From: an uncultured Verrucomicrobia subdivision 3 bacterium
GTDB lineage: Bacteria; Verrucomicrobiota; Verrucomicrobiae; Limisphaerales; UBA11358
Direction: 5' to 3'
Assembly (NCBI GenBank): GCA_903921455.1
Contig: CAIXPZ010000096.1
Span: 33,091 to 97,090 of the forward strand
DNA length: 64,000 nucleotides
Shown here: positions 27,801-38,300 of the stretch, one piece after another
Numbering within the stretch: position 1 is the first letter of the stretch
How the letters are laid out: the number at the start of each line of letters is the position of its first letter
Program-made: the position numbers and the translations under genes
The notes under the pieces: model-generated
What the model was told of the DNA's origin: nothing
Databases searched by the model: none
The model's input: the letters and a program-made list of their open reading frames with translations, nothing else

Positions 27801-29553
27801 TATAAGTCACGCCATAACTGCCGAGCGTCGCGTTCGCCGCATTCAAGTTAATTTGTCCCGGCCACGTCACGGTCGTCCCGCCGCCACTGTGAAAATCCAA
27901 CGCCCCGCCGAACGAACCATTGGCCGTGCCCGCGCCGTTGATAATCGTCGGCATCGCCGCATAAGTGCCGGCGAGCTTGGGCTGCGCCACCGCGCCGGCG
28001 GCGATGTTCAAAGAACCGCCGGCGGCGAGCGAATTCAAATTGTTTAAGACCAACGCGCCCGCATTGACCGTGGTTTGGCCGACAAAGGAATTGGTATTAT
28101 TCAACGTCAGCACGCCGCTGCCAGATTTTGCGCAAATGGTGCTGCCGGCGATGGAGCCGCTGCCGTTAAGCGAATAATTGTTCGTGGCAGACACCGTCAG
28201 GCTGACGGGTTTCACCGTGCTGTTGAGGGTGAGCGCAAAATTTCCGGCGGCGGAATCGTCCAGCACCACTTCGTTGGTGTCGGTGTAATACAGTCCAGTG
28301 AAAAGGCCGTTTTTCCAATTCGCCGTGGCGTTGGTGTCCCAGACCGCGCTGACATTTCCGTTCCAGAAAATCACGTCAGCGGCATTCAGGCTGGAGTAAA
28401 TCACCAGATCAAACGAACTCCCCGCCACGTTATTAGACACAAATGCGCTCACGCCCGTGGGCAACGCGCCGAGGACGAGCGCGCCGCCGCCGGTCAGACT
28501 GCCGTATTTGATGAGCGGAAACTGACCGACGACGAGCACACCGTTGGTGAGGTTCACCGTGCAAGTGCCGTTGATTGCCAGCGCCCCGGTCACGGTCAGC
28601 AGCGGCACCGACGGATTCGCAAAATTACCAAAATCAACATTGACGGTCGTGGCATCGCTGGCCGTCGTTCCGAGATTCAACGCCGAATTCGTCAACGAAC
28701 TACCGCTGCCCGCGAGCGTTACCCCGAGCGTCGCCGCGTTGCTAATGGTGAACTCGCCCGCGCCGGTGGAAAATGTGGTCAGGTTCAGCGCGGCTCCGCC
28801 GGCCACGGTGGTCGCGCCGCTGAAAGTGTTGGCCGCATCCAGCGTGAGCGTGCCGCCCAGCACCGACAGCGAGGACGCGTTGGCGGTGACGTTCGGCAGC
28901 GCGGAAACAATTTCCCATGCACCGCTACCGCTCTTGAGAAAATTCAGCGTGCCGGTGAAATTCACGTTGTTGAAAGCGGAATTAAAGGTGCCGTCGGCCG
29001 CGCCGCCAAATTCCAGCGCCCAAATGGTTGGCGCAGAATCGCCGCGAATTTTTAGTTGCGATAGCGCGATGGCCAGCGGACCGCCGGCGGCGTTGAAACG
29101 GCGGCTGGTCGTGGTGCCATTGATGTCGAACAAGGTGATGATGCCGCTGATGGTCTGTAGATTGGTGCTGTTGTTGACGAGGACATCCGGCCCGGTGGCA
29201 GCACCCAGTTGCTGACTGTTCAAGCTGACAAACATGGGCACGGTGCCGGCATTGAAGGTCCAAGTTTGCGAGTTGCCGGAGGCATCGCAGTTGGCCGTAT
29301 TCGTCGCGCCGCTCGCGAGGGGGCCGAAACCAACGGGCAAGTTGTTGATGGAGTTGCCGGACGGGACATTGCCAGCAACCCAGTTGTTGGTGTTGCTGAA
29401 ATTATTATTGGTCACGCTGCCGGCGCCGTTCCACAGCGGATTGCCGGCGTGAAGCCCCGGCAAATTAAAAAAAATAAGACATCCCGCAAGCCCGGCGGCG
29501 AGCTGGGCGGTTGAAATTCGGATGGTGCGCGAAAGCGGTTTGAATCTAGGCAT
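24805..29553 (-). CDS. large secreted PATR protein with an unrecognised domain and Ig-like tail
   Basis: The ATG at 29553 gives 1582 residues with a long signal peptide (AQLAAGLAGCLIFFNLPGLH). Residues of about 40-930 are beta-helix PATR units such as KSGSGVLTLNNTNSFVGQTT and KLGVGSLTIGGPNVFTGSTI. A domain I do not recognise covers about 950-1300, starting near WPFVQKYEDGYFMHSSGW and including YLFEGWYFGIPYVVVPE. It is related to the N-terminal domain of the protein at 35376-38639. A beta-rich stretch and an Ig/cadherin-like domain (about 1414-1508) follow, then a C-terminal domain ending KFYRVQIAP. A surface or secreted glycan-active role is inferred from context. The open frame continues upstream, but only this ATG yields a signal peptide. 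Confidence 0.85.
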   Translation of the reverse strand: MPRFKPLSRTIRISTAQLAAGLAGCLIFFNLPGLHAGNPLWNGAGSVTNNNFSNTNNWVAGNVPSGNSINNLPVGFGPLASGATNTANCDASGNSQTWTFNAGTVPMFVSLNSQQLGAATGPDVLVNNSTNLQTISGIITLFDINGTTTSRRFNAAGGPLAIALSQLKIRGDSAPTIWALEFGGAADGTFNSAFNNVNFTGTLNFLKSGSGAWEIVSALPNVTANASSLSVLGGTLTLDAANTFSGATTVAGGAALNLTTFSTGAGEFTISNAATLGVTLAGSGSSLTNSALNLGTTASDATTVNVDFGNFANPSVPLLTVTGALAINGTCTVNLTNGVLVVGQFPLIKYGSLTGGGALVLGALPTGVSAFVSNNVAGSSFDLVIYSSLNAADVIFWNGNVSAVWDTNATANWKNGLFTGLYYTDTNEVVLDDSAAGNFALTLNSTVKPVSLTVSATNNYSLNGSGSIAGSTICAKSGSGVLTLNNTNSFVGQTTVNAGALVLNNLNSLAAGGSLNIAAGAVAQPKLAGTYAAMPTIINGAGTANGSFGGALDFHSGGGTTVTWPGQINLNAANATLGSYGVTYSVTLSGQLTGSGGLTFRPEGGSAASHTATLIISNPTNNYSGSTTMQVGTAQLSATLKLGVNNGLPIGTTLNLNRAGSSGVVYFDLAGYTQTVAALTANFTSNAVINSSGAAGAFIISNATASAFNGDLGVAGKANFSFTKLGVGSLTIGGPNVFTGSTIIGAGTLVVTNLITATSGLILSNNATLLFGVGGASGATNIWVNGNVTLAGQLNLTDAGIVSNTPYPVIYYSGTLNTNGLTLAPLPPWAFTIDTSVPHLVRLVPTQQFPLVQFTNGNFSVTTLTTNLGGVLRGVPLGPIWYEVRDQTNKLWDFGAAAANSPWSITVRHLRAGTNTVTIFAQNGAGSIQSNSVQLTLTLGPNTGVRPRPIPSEIWWGGLSDNNQMTNYSQWPFVQKYEDGYFMHSSGWGGNNGLQQSLATNLFSFNTKYWTELGGGQSSITTNTGHAQATAWGNSAAAREANGIIYSEFTHDYHMEDMKDVCQANPTWPTNDQIAFWTGDLTMASGTYPYGTGIWRDAFNDYYARFPHVKIGHTSQPEYWPWDTYPAEVMNQIVFTVTNPTTAFSFNAHDIVGSFVNMADAIGHPYFSLQSDAPWNYFGGLGVGTAADEATMRQKIRVYEAYLQSRRGRHSLICNVSNASAANQGSTNAANLYYENSSLSSMYLHQQEGGRANRYLFEGWYFGIPYVVVPETQAGSYTHLALTAIKYLKGIVDTNGTLENLTLTLLSTNGGTNTITLTNRGDVMCLPAIAAFETGSGAGTVTYYDALGSNITSAILSPEGWVYTNQLAAGQGTTIRVVPSVLPLNRSVTLEAFWNPQDPTGVVRDRLVLAPPNTPPILNAISNRTLIAGQTLTVTNTATDTNVPAQTLAFNLSTSPAGMILNPTNGLLTWRPTVSQSPTTNPISVVVADNGLPPLSATQAFTVFVLRPATPSLTVPTLTNGVFNLRVTGDSGPDYILLGTSNMNPPVTWLPLQTNGSAVPPFTFTDPATNVGSKFYRVQIAP

Positions 29554-29640
29554 GGCGGACGTGGTAAAATATTGACCTAGTCTAATTTTCCACACAAAAC
29601 ACGTCTTCACAAATTTAAGATCGGTTTGCGAAAACATTGT

Positions 29641-29675
29641 AAAAAGTGGCGGGAGCGACTCAAATCGCTCCCGCC
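29641..29675 (-). terminator. strong rho-independent terminator after the metalloprotease-PATR gene
   Basis: GGCGGGAGCGA (29648-29658) and TCGCTCCCGCC (29665-29675) form a perfect 11-bp stem with a 6-base loop. On the minus strand the stem is followed after two bases by five T's (29645-29641). It lies about 90 bases beyond the stop codon at 29769. It separates that gene from the next PATR gene. Confidence 0.8.
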
Positions 29676-29768
29676 TTTCCAAGTAATTTGAAAACCGACT
29701 TCGGCCGGGACTCTCCCACGAGTTGGGCGCAGACAGATCCAGCCACAATCTGGTTTTCAATCTTCGCT

Positions 29769-32700
29769 TTACGGGTAAACCAGCCGGTAATACTCGTTCG
29801 TAGTGCCCTTGAGTATCGGAATGGCGGCGGCGTTGGTCACCGTATAGTCGGTCACCGTTGCCCCCCAGTCGCTGGCGGATTTGCTCACGCCCTTGTTCAG
29901 ATTGTTCGTCTGCATCAATAGCCGGTAGCCGGTATGATCCGCCGGCCACGACAGCGCCAGATTTGTCCCGCCACTCACGCGGTTGGTCAGCGTGAATGCC
30001 GCCAGACTTGGCTGCACCGTCAGATTCACCGTGTAAAAATTCGTCACGGTCTGGTCTTGCGACACCACCTGCACCACCAAGGCGTTCAGCGGCGGCTGCG
30101 GCGGCTGGTTCAACGCTTGCGCCCCGCTCGTAACGCCGCTCGCCAATGCCGCTGCCAGCACGCCGTTCGTGCTCAAGGACAGGGTCGCGTTTGCGTCAAC
30201 ACCCACCGCCGTGACATTCACCGCGCTGCCGTAGGTGTTCGTCGCCAGATAGGGACCAAAGTTGGGAGTCGTAAACCCGGCGGGATAGAACGCCAGGCCG
30301 GCATTCAAGGTATTGCTCACCACCAGCGAAGCCAGATAGGCGTTGGTGTTGAGCACGGTCACGTTCACCTTGTAAAGGTTCGTCACGGACAAATCCTGCG
30401 ACACGGTCTGCACCGTCACATTGTTCGAACCCACCGCCAAGCTCGTCAGCGGACTGCTGGCAATGCCATTGGTCAGCAGTTGCGGGAACAGCCCATTGAC
30501 CGTCAAGGTGTTCGTTGCCGTCACAGCCACGTTCGTCACCGTCACCGTCAATGGCAGGGTCGCCAGACTGTTCGTCGCCGCATAGATTTCGCCGGACAGG
30601 ATGTTCGTATTAAACACCGGATTCAGCCCCACCACCGCATTGGCCGCATTGCTCACCACCAGCGATGTCAGATAGGTCGTTTGGCTGGGCGTGAAGGCGT
30701 TAGTCGAGATGATATACAGGGTGCCGTTCGCCGCCAGAGTGTTGCTCCAAACCAACGGCACAGGCAACAGGGGCAAGTTAGTTGAGGCGAACGCCGTGTT
30801 ATAGACATTCGCGCTGAAGAGTTTGTAGCTCTGACCTGCCGCCAAGGCCCCATTGATATTCGTCACAACCAGCACACCGCCATAATTGACCGTCGTAAGA
30901 CCAACCACAGCGTCGTTGGTGGCAGTCGTCGCGTTGAGACGGAAGAGGTTCGTAGAATTGGCGCTCAAGGTCAGCGTATTGCTCACAGTCAGCGTGCCGA
31001 GGCTGGCGGTGCCGGGAGTCAGAAAACCACCGTCCAGCACGGTCACTGCGCCAAGGATTAGCCCACTACCACCAAGCGTGGCGTTGTTAGAAACCGTGAC
31101 CGTGTTGGTGCCCAGCGAGCCGTTCACCAGCAACGTGCCAACTTCAACCTTGGTCGGGCCCGAATGCGTGCTGGCCCCGGAAATGGTCCAAGTGCCGGTA
31201 TCCACTTTGCGCAGCGAATTCAGCACCTGCGTGCCGTTGGAAATCACGCCGCTGACCGTGCCGTTCCCCACGCCACCGAGAAGCAGGTTCCGGTTTGACT
31301 GACTCGGAGAAATGCCGCCTGCCAGTGTCAGCGTGCCGCCATTCACCGCAAGGTACGTGTCGCCGCCGCCCGAAGACAGGTTAACAATCCCATTGAGGAC
31401 ATTGTTGCCCGCGTCGTTCTGGATAACCGGGGTGCCCGACCAACTCGTAGTGAATGCGATGGCACTGGGAAGAATGATATCGCCGTTGGTGCCATTTAGA
31501 TGCAGTTCAGGATGGCCAGCCGTGCCGTTGACCAACAACACCGTTTTGGTGCCGAGGCCGAGACTCTGATTATTATTGATCCACAACGAACCACCGTTGA
31601 CGGTAACATTGCCGGCAAAAGTATTCGCACTATTCAAATACAAGGTGCCAAAGATATCCTTGGTAAAACTACCGGTGCCACTGATGACACCCGTGTAGGT
31701 CTGAAGGGTATTGGTGGCTACCTTGATTATGAAGGTACCGTTGTTCGTCACGTCCGTCAGGATGGAGCCATTGATGGTGCCGTCGCCAACTTGAAATGTT
31801 CCCGCAGAGATCAAGGTGTTGCCGGTGTAGGTGTTGGTTGCCGTGGTGATGAAGGTGCTGCCGCCGACCTGCAACGTGCCGTTGCCCGTGATGACCGAGG
31901 CGCGGGTGCCGCCGCCACTGATGTTCAACGTGCCGCCCGCGAGGGTCACGGCAGAATTCGCCAGCACGCTGCCGCCGGAAAGTTGCAACACCCCGTTCGA
32001 CACCGTGGTCGGGCCGCTGATATTCACCAAGCCAGCCGAGCCGGAGAACGTCTGGGTGCCCGCACCGGTTTTAATCAGGGTCAAAATGGAATTGGCTCCA
32101 CCCGAGGCATCGCGCACGTAGGCGCCCGTGCTGTTGGTAATGCCAGCGCCCACATTCAGGGTCAGCGTGGCTGGACTATTGGCCACGTTATCATTGGCCG
32201 CCTCCACAATGCGGTTGCCGGAGACGCCGGGCAAATCATTCAAGCCGCCGATGGTTTCATTAAACCCGTTCAACTGAAACCGCCGCTCGACACCGTTGCC
32301 ACCAAAAGAGATGACGGAAGTATCCCCAATCTGTTCGCTGGCCTGAAGCACCAAGCGCGGCGTACTGCCGGTGTTGTTGGTGAAGGTGATCGGGCCGGCC
32401 CAGGCCTGACCGCTGGCATTGTTGAGATACACATAGCCGTTGCCAACAATAGTGAGCGGACCGGTCGGGGTGTTTGTCGTAGTGACCGTCAGATTGCTGG
32501 AGCCGAGTTTGGTTAGCCCCACGGTGCCGGAGCCGTTTTCCAAGACACCATTGAATGCCACGGCGGCGTTGGCGGAGCCAACACTCAACACACTGTTACC
32601 GACGGCAGAATTCGTCACAATACCTGCGCCCGAAAGATTATTGATGGTCTCGTTCAAGCCTGCCAAATCCAGTGTGCCGTCGTCCTGCACATCGCGGGCG

Positions 32701-32783
32701 TCAACAATCTGGTCGCCGCCCGTGCCGCCGAGTTGGACAGTGCCGCCAGCGTTGATAGTGAGAGCGGTGCCCCCGCCGCCCAA
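29769..32783 (-). CDS. 3' part of a frameshifted metalloprotease-PATR gene: PATR repeats, cadherin-like domains, C-terminal domain
   Basis: This 1004-codon frame begins at a TTG inside the upstream frame and has no signal peptide of its own. Its first residues (GGGGTALTINAGGTVQLGG) continue the PATR repeat broken off at the end of the upstream frame. PATR units (GAGTQTFSGSAGLVNISGPT, TGTWTISGASTHSGPTKVEV) fill residues to about 640. Two cadherin-like beta-sandwich units follow (TYLTSLVVSNAANAVVGLNP, AYLASLVVSNTLNAGLAFYP), then the C-terminal domain ending YYRLVYP. It is almost certainly one gene with 32701-35298, interrupted by a one-base frameshift. Alone it would have no export signal. Confidence 0.8.
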   Translation of the reverse strand: MGGGGTALTINAGGTVQLGGTGGDQIVDARDVQDDGTLDLAGLNETINNLSGAGIVTNSAVGNSVLSVGSANAAVAFNGVLENGSGTVGLTKLGSSNLTVTTTNTPTGPLTIVGNGYVYLNNASGQAWAGPITFTNNTGSTPRLVLQASEQIGDTSVISFGGNGVERRFQLNGFNETIGGLNDLPGVSGNRIVEAANDNVANSPATLTLNVGAGITNSTGAYVRDASGGANSILTLIKTGAGTQTFSGSAGLVNISGPTTVSNGVLQLSGGSVLANSAVTLAGGTLNISGGGTRASVITGNGTLQVGGSTFITTATNTYTGNTLISAGTFQVGDGTINGSILTDVTNNGTFIIKVATNTLQTYTGVISGTGSFTKDIFGTLYLNSANTFAGNVTVNGGSLWINNNQSLGLGTKTVLLVNGTAGHPELHLNGTNGDIILPSAIAFTTSWSGTPVIQNDAGNNVLNGIVNLSSGGGDTYLAVNGGTLTLAGGISPSQSNRNLLLGGVGNGTVSGVISNGTQVLNSLRKVDTGTWTISGASTHSGPTKVEVGTLLVNGSLGTNTVTVSNNATLGGSGLILGAVTVLDGGFLTPGTASLGTLTVSNTLTLSANSTNLFRLNATTATNDAVVGLTTVNYGGVLVVTNINGALAAGQSYKLFSANVYNTAFASTNLPLLPVPLVWSNTLAANGTLYIISTNAFTPSQTTYLTSLVVSNAANAVVGLNPVFNTNILSGEIYAATNSLATLPLTVTVTNVAVTATNTLTVNGLFPQLLTNGIASSPLTSLAVGSNNVTVQTVSQDLSVTNLYKVNVTVLNTNAYLASLVVSNTLNAGLAFYPAGFTTPNFGPYLATNTYGSAVNVTAVGVDANATLSLSTNGVLAAALASGVTSGAQALNQPPQPPLNALVVQVVSQDQTVTNFYTVNLTVQPSLAAFTLTNRVSGGTNLALSWPADHTGYRLLMQTNNLNKGVSKSASDWGATVTDYTVTNAAAIPILKGTTNEYYRLVYP

Positions 32784-35298
32784 GGTACAGCACGGTCGTG
32801 GCCGGCAAACGATTCGCGCCGCCGGAAAGCTTCACTTCGCAACTGGCGGCGTAGTTGTCGAGAATCGTATCGCCACCGTAAGAGCACGCGCCGCCCAGAA
32901 CAAAATAATCCTTGTGCGAAGTAGCGGCACCGCTGGTGAAAAGAGTCACATCGCTACCACCCGCCAGATCGCCGATGGCGCCGTTCAGATAAACCGTGCT
33001 ATTCCCGGCGTAAGCCTGCAGCAAGGTTGATCCCAGCAAGTTGATGGCGCCGTTCCACGTCAGCGACCCACCTTCGACATAAGTGAAGAAAGCCCCGCTG
33101 CCAGTGCCCGTGCCGACAAGTTCCAGCGGCGTGGAAAACGTCTGTCCGCTGTTCACCGCATTGAAGCTGAAGACTCCGCCGTTGCCGACAGAAACTTTGC
33201 TGGTTCCTGCGAGCGCCGACGCAGAGGATACCGAAAACGTGCCGCCTTGAATCATCGTGGCGCCCGGATAGGAATTATTGCCTTTAAGCGTCAGCGGGTT
33301 GCCGCCGGACTTAATCAGGCCACCGGAACCACTGATGCTGCCAGCCAGCGTCACCGCTCCCGATCCGGTCGCGTTGAAGGTCGTATCGGCAGCGAGCGTA
33401 ACGTTATTGGAAATGATCCACGCACCGAGGTCGGCTTGGCGCACTTCCGGCGGGGTGCCAAAACTGGAGGCGACAAATTGCAGCGGGTTGCCCGCAAGCG
33501 TGCTAATCGCATTTGAGGAAACATCCAGTGTGAGCCGATTCATGGCCAAGCTGCCGGCGAGATTGTTGGTGCTGACAAACGGCTGGCTGCCAACCAAGTT
33601 GAAGGCATAATTGTTAGAGCCACCCGTGATCGGCGCGAAGTTGTTAGACCAGTTTGCAGCCACGCTCCAGTTCCCGCCAAGCTGATTCGTCCAGGAAAAG
33701 CTCAAAGCCGCATCGGGTGAGGGCACAATGTTATTGGTCGCAAAATTGTTGTAGTAATCAAAATCCACATAGGCAGAACCAACGGATGAAACGCTGGCTC
33801 TGACCGGCAGCGTGGCGCCCGCCGTCCCAGCATTGGGTCGCAATGTGAGCTGCAGCGCGGCATTTGCGTTGGCCGCAAGATTAGGCACACTCCATAAACC
33901 GGTGCCCGAACTGAATCCGCCCGCACCATCATCGGCAATGTAGGTGATGCCGGATGGCAAAGTGACGGAGACCTGAAGGTTGCTGGCGATGGTCGGACCG
34001 GCATTGGTGACGCTAACGGTGATTTGAAAATTTGAATTTTCCGCTGGCGAAGCCGAACCGCTCGTGATGCCAACGCTGGCGTCCATCAAGAGTTTTGCCG
34101 CCCGATACGCCGCGAGCAGCGGGCCAGCGTCGTTGATGGAACGGGCATTGTCATTGGTGTTCAGCAGGCCGGTGGCAAAGCCGTTCCGCAACACATTCGG
34201 ATTGGAAAAATACGGCGTGCGCGAGCCAACGTAAGACATAAGACTGCCGTAAGTCGTGCCGTTATCATTCCAATAATAGCCGTGGGAATACGGATACAAA
34301 CCGGTGTCAGCGGTATTGTGGGCGCAGCCCAGGTTGTGGCCAACCTCGTGCGGCCAGACGCCGGAAGCCGTGCCCCAGGCATTCGCGGAAAACGCGGTGC
34401 TCTGATCGCCGCTGGTGTTTAGCAGTTCATTGGCGATGCCCAAGGTGCTCGTGTTGTCCGGGTAGGAAAAAAGGGCTACGATGTCCGCGCCCACGAGGTT
34501 GCGCAGGCTGGCGACTTCTGAAGAACTCCCGACCACGCCCAAGTCGGTGGCGAGATTTCCCGAACCGTCGAACGAGGTCACTTCCCGCGTGTGCACGAGG
34601 CGCATTGTGTGCACCACCTGGCTGCGGGTAAAATTTCCATTCTCGGCATTGACGGCATTTTGCGCCATCGCCACGAGCGCAGAGCGACTCCCGGCATTGA
34701 CCAGCGCGCTGTGCGTGTAGACCACCAGCACATCCATGGTCACCGGCGAATACCCCTGCGCACCTTGCGGCTGAACGGCAACGGTGCCAGCAGTCGAAGT
34801 TTGCCAGTTCGTTCCGGAGCGGGCGTTGACATAATCATTTTTCACTCCTTTCATCGCCTCGGTATCCAGTTCCAGAACGCGATGAAACCCGTCCGACTGC
34901 CGATGCACCGTAAAACGCCCGTGGGTTGGTGAAATAATGTCCATGGCCATCGCATCATCCACCACGGTCATGCTCACGGCGCTGAACGGATCATCCGCCA
35001 GATGCCCGGACCAAGAACAGTCGTTGGGGCGGCGCGGAATAATTTCATCCCAGACCACTTCAAACGATCTGTTCGTAAACAGATTCAAAACGGAATGCTC
35101 ACCGCGTATCCGGGGAATTTTATCCACTTGTAGCTGCAGTAAGCGTGAGCGGAGTTCAAATTGATTGGTGGCTTTATCCCGAACGGGCAATGGCCAGCGC
35201 CCATCCAATAAGTCGGTTTTGAACAAAGGCTTCGTGACTCCAGCCCAAACGCCAAGCGACACAAATATTTGAATCACCAAGCAAGCAAAGAATTTCAT
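32701..35298 (-). CDS. 5' part of a frameshifted gene: secreted reprolysin-like metalloprotease with DUF11-like and PATR domains
   Basis: From the ATG at 35298 there is a signal peptide (MKFFACLVIQIFVSLGVWAG) and a pro-region. The metzincin site follows: HEVGHNLGCAHN (about residue 318, zinc ligands in HExxHxxGxxH), then LMSYVG as Met-turn. It cleaves peptide bonds using zinc and is probably secreted. A DUF11/CARDB-like domain (NFQITVSVTNAGPTIASNLQ) and then PATR units (SGSGGLIKSGGNPLTLKGNN) come after it. The last 24 residues (RRGHRSHYQRWRHCPT...) are basic and unlike the rest, which marks reading past a frameshift near 32770-32783. The protein as read has 865 residues, but the intended product is about 1840. 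The start sits 77 bases below the upstream gene. Confidence 0.85.
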   Translation of the reverse strand: MKFFACLVIQIFVSLGVWAGVTKPLFKTDLLDGRWPLPVRDKATNQFELRSRLLQLQVDKIPRIRGEHSVLNLFTNRSFEVVWDEIIPRRPNDCSWSGHLADDPFSAVSMTVVDDAMAMDIISPTHGRFTVHRQSDGFHRVLELDTEAMKGVKNDYVNARSGTNWQTSTAGTVAVQPQGAQGYSPVTMDVLVVYTHSALVNAGSRSALVAMAQNAVNAENGNFTRSQVVHTMRLVHTREVTSFDGSGNLATDLGVVGSSSEVASLRNLVGADIVALFSYPDNTSTLGIANELLNTSGDQSTAFSANAWGTASGVWPHEVGHNLGCAHNTADTGLYPYSHGYYWNDNGTTYGSLMSYVGSRTPYFSNPNVLRNGFATGLLNTNDNARSINDAGPLLAAYRAAKLLMDASVGITSGSASPAENSNFQITVSVTNAGPTIASNLQVSVTLPSGITYIADDGAGGFSSGTGLWSVPNLAANANAALQLTLRPNAGTAGATLPVRASVSSVGSAYVDFDYYNNFATNNIVPSPDAALSFSWTNQLGGNWSVAANWSNNFAPITGGSNNYAFNLVGSQPFVSTNNLAGSLAMNRLTLDVSSNAISTLAGNPLQFVASSFGTPPEVRQADLGAWIISNNVTLAADTTFNATGSGAVTLAGSISGSGGLIKSGGNPLTLKGNNSYPGATMIQGGTFSVSSASALAGTSKVSVGNGGVFSFNAVNSGQTFSTPLELVGTGTGSGAFFTYVEGGSLTWNGAINLLGSTLLQAYAGNSTVYLNGAIGDLAGGSDVTLFTSGAATSHKDYFVLGGACSYGGDTILDNYAASCEVKLSGGANRLPATTVLYLGRRGHRSHYQRWRHCPTRRHGRRPDC

Positions 35299-35375
35299 CC
35301 AGGTAAGTTTAGCCCGCCGCTCCCACAGGCTTGAAACCGAAGCACCAGATTGTTTCTCGGTTTTCAAATTCAGGC

Positions 35376-38300
35376 TCACGGTGCTTCGATGCGAAAAAAT
35401 GACGCCTTGGTGAGTGGATCGATCAGATTTGTCCACTGGATGCCGCCGCTGGCATCAAAATTATTCGTCACCACGCGCGTCCATGCAATGGACGAAGCGA
35501 GGTTAGTCGAGGCTTGTAAATAAACCACGAATCCCGGCGTGCCATTGGTGGCGATCAGGACAAGGTTTGTGCCGGCAAGGTTGGCGGCGGTTATACGCGG
35601 CACCGGCGCATTGGTAATGCGCAAGGTGCCATCCACCGCCAACGTGTTGGTATTCCAACGCAAACCGGCGGCGGGCAGTGTCGGTGACAGCGACGCGAAC
35701 GCGCCCGAAATACTGGATGTGTAAAATAATTTGAAGGAGTCTGTCGAAGTCAAGGTGCCGGCGAGATTGGTCACTTGGAGCATGCCGCCCAACACCACAC
35801 TGGTCAGGCCGCGAACCGAATCGTTGGTCTTCGCGGACTTGTTCAGTTCAAAAACATTTGTGGAGCCGACGTTCAGCGTGAGGGTATTGCTGATAGTCAG
35901 CGCCGACAAACCTGCGCCGGGCGCCAGCGTCCCGCCGCTGTTCACCGTCACCGCACCAAGAATATACCCACTGCCGCCCAGTGTGGCGGAACTATTCACG
36001 CTCACCGCGCCGCTGCCGTTGAGATGTCCGTTCACCAGCAACGTTCCGCCGTTCACAGTAGTCGTACCGGAATAAGTGTTGATGCCGCCCAAGGTCCAAG
36101 TGCCGCTGCCGGTTTTGGTCACGGGCATCGTGGCACTGCCGTCCTGGATCACGCCGGAGACAACGCCTGCCGCGACGCCCTGCAAGGTCAATGTGCGTGT
36201 GCCGGTGGTGGCGGAAGTAATGGTTCCCGAAAGCGTAAGTTGTCCAGCGTCAGACTGAATCCAATAATTTCCGCCGCCAGAACCAAAGCTGATCGTCGCG
36301 CCAAGCGTATTGGTGCCAGCAACATTGCGGATCGCGTCGGTGCTGGAACTACGGGCGTTGAGCGCAAGGGTTTTGCCGGCGAGCACCGAGATATTATTAG
36401 ATAATTCCAAGCGCCCCGTCGAACTGTTGGCCGGAGCCAACGACAGCCCACCCGCACCGCAGGCGCCGCTGTGCGCCACGCGCAGCACGGAATTATTATT
36501 CAGCGTGGTGCCGCTTTGCGCATTGGGATACGCGAGCAACAAGGTTCCGGCATTCAGGGTCAACGGCCCGAGAAACGCGTTTGAGGCGTTCAACGATAGT
36601 TTTCCGCCGCCATCAACGGTGATGCCGCCGTAGCCACTGATCGAATTATTGATTGTAAGTGCGCGGGCGGAAGCGATATTCCACGAGGCAAATGACGTCG
36701 TCTCCAAAGGGCAATTCACAACCAGATCTTGCGTGGCCGCGCTCATGTCCACGCCGGCGACGTCAATGCCGAGTGTATTCGTGCCATTGATGGTCACGAG
36801 ACCGCCGGGATTTTGGATTTTTATTCCCGCCCAGTCCAAATCACTCGCCAGCGTGGTGGTATTCGCGCCCGTGACGGTGCTATTCCAAGTGGCCTGGTCA
36901 TAAAATCCGGGCGCAATGATTCCGGTCCAACTAGTGGCGTTTTCCAAGTTCACCACATTGTTGCTTTTCACCACGGCGGTGATATTGGTGCGTTCGACCG
37001 AAAGATTGAATGTCTTGCTGTTGGTAAACTGACCATCCGTGACGCTCACCGTGATGGCCGCGGTGCCCCACTGGCCGAAGGCTGGCGTGATATTGAGCCA
37101 GCGTTGAATGCCGCTCTGGCCGAAAACCAAATTGGTGTTTGGCACCAGCGCGGTGTTGCCAGAAACCGCCGTGACGACGAGTTGTGTGGAAATGGTTTCC
37201 GCATCGCCAACCGTGAACCAGATCGGTGACGTCGAAAGGCTTTGCCGCGTCGAGCGGTCAATTGCGTTGAACGCCAGCGTCGGTGGCGTCTGGTTGGTCT
37301 GGTATTGGAAAGCAATCACATCCAGAGCGTGGTCTATACCTGCATGCGGCAGCGCTTCAATCACCAGATCAATCGGCGTCGGCGCGCCCTTTGGGCCTAG
37401 TGTGACGGTGACTTGGCGGGCGGTGTTCGGCTGCCAGCGTTGGCCGGCTAGAAACACATAGCCCGTCTGGCTCATCACGGCAGTGGTGATATTCGTCGTG
37501 CCGATTTGAAAAGTGACATTCCAGTTCGCCAGCAAGTTGGTGTCGGCGCGGGCACGCAGCACGCCGGCGTAATCCAGCCACGCGCTGCGATTCGTGAGGG
37601 TGAGGGTAAATTGATTTGTCTTGGTCGCGTCGAACGGGATGATTTGCGCTGCATTGGTCGCCACCGGGGACATCACGGATTGCGCGTAATTCACGCCGTT
37701 GCTGGTGGCATACAAATCCAACGTGCCCGGCTCCCCATCGCGGTGTTTCAATAAGTAATATGCCAGACCGGTAATGGTCCAGTTGGCCTGCACCACGCCG
37801 TTGTAATTCGTCGTCTCGGGCGTAAGATCAACCGGCCGCAGGCCGTAAAGCACCACGCCATAGACATCCGCCTCGTGGCCATTGTCCTCAAGAGATTGCA
37901 CAAGATACTTCGTGTCCAACATCAACTGCTGGTCCGTGCTGTTGTTCGGGGAGATGAGATAATTAAACTTCTTGCCGTAGCTCACCGAAGCATCGCGCTG
38001 CTGCCAGATGACCTGCTGGTAAAAACTGCCGTAGTTGCGATACAAATAAACCGGAGCATCCACGCCGGAACCGGCGCAACCGGCAACCAGCATGTTGGAA
38101 CGGGCGTAGCTGAATTGCGGGTCATTAAATCCGCTGGGATACGTGTAAATAACGTGCGGAGCGAGCATTTCATAGGATGGCGTATTAAGAGCCCCGTTGT
38201 TGGCCACCAGTTGACGCCAAACCGCGAGATTGGAGGCTGGGCGATTCACGAATGCCGCGATCGGCGTCAGGCCAAAACCTGCGATGGTGGTGATATCACC

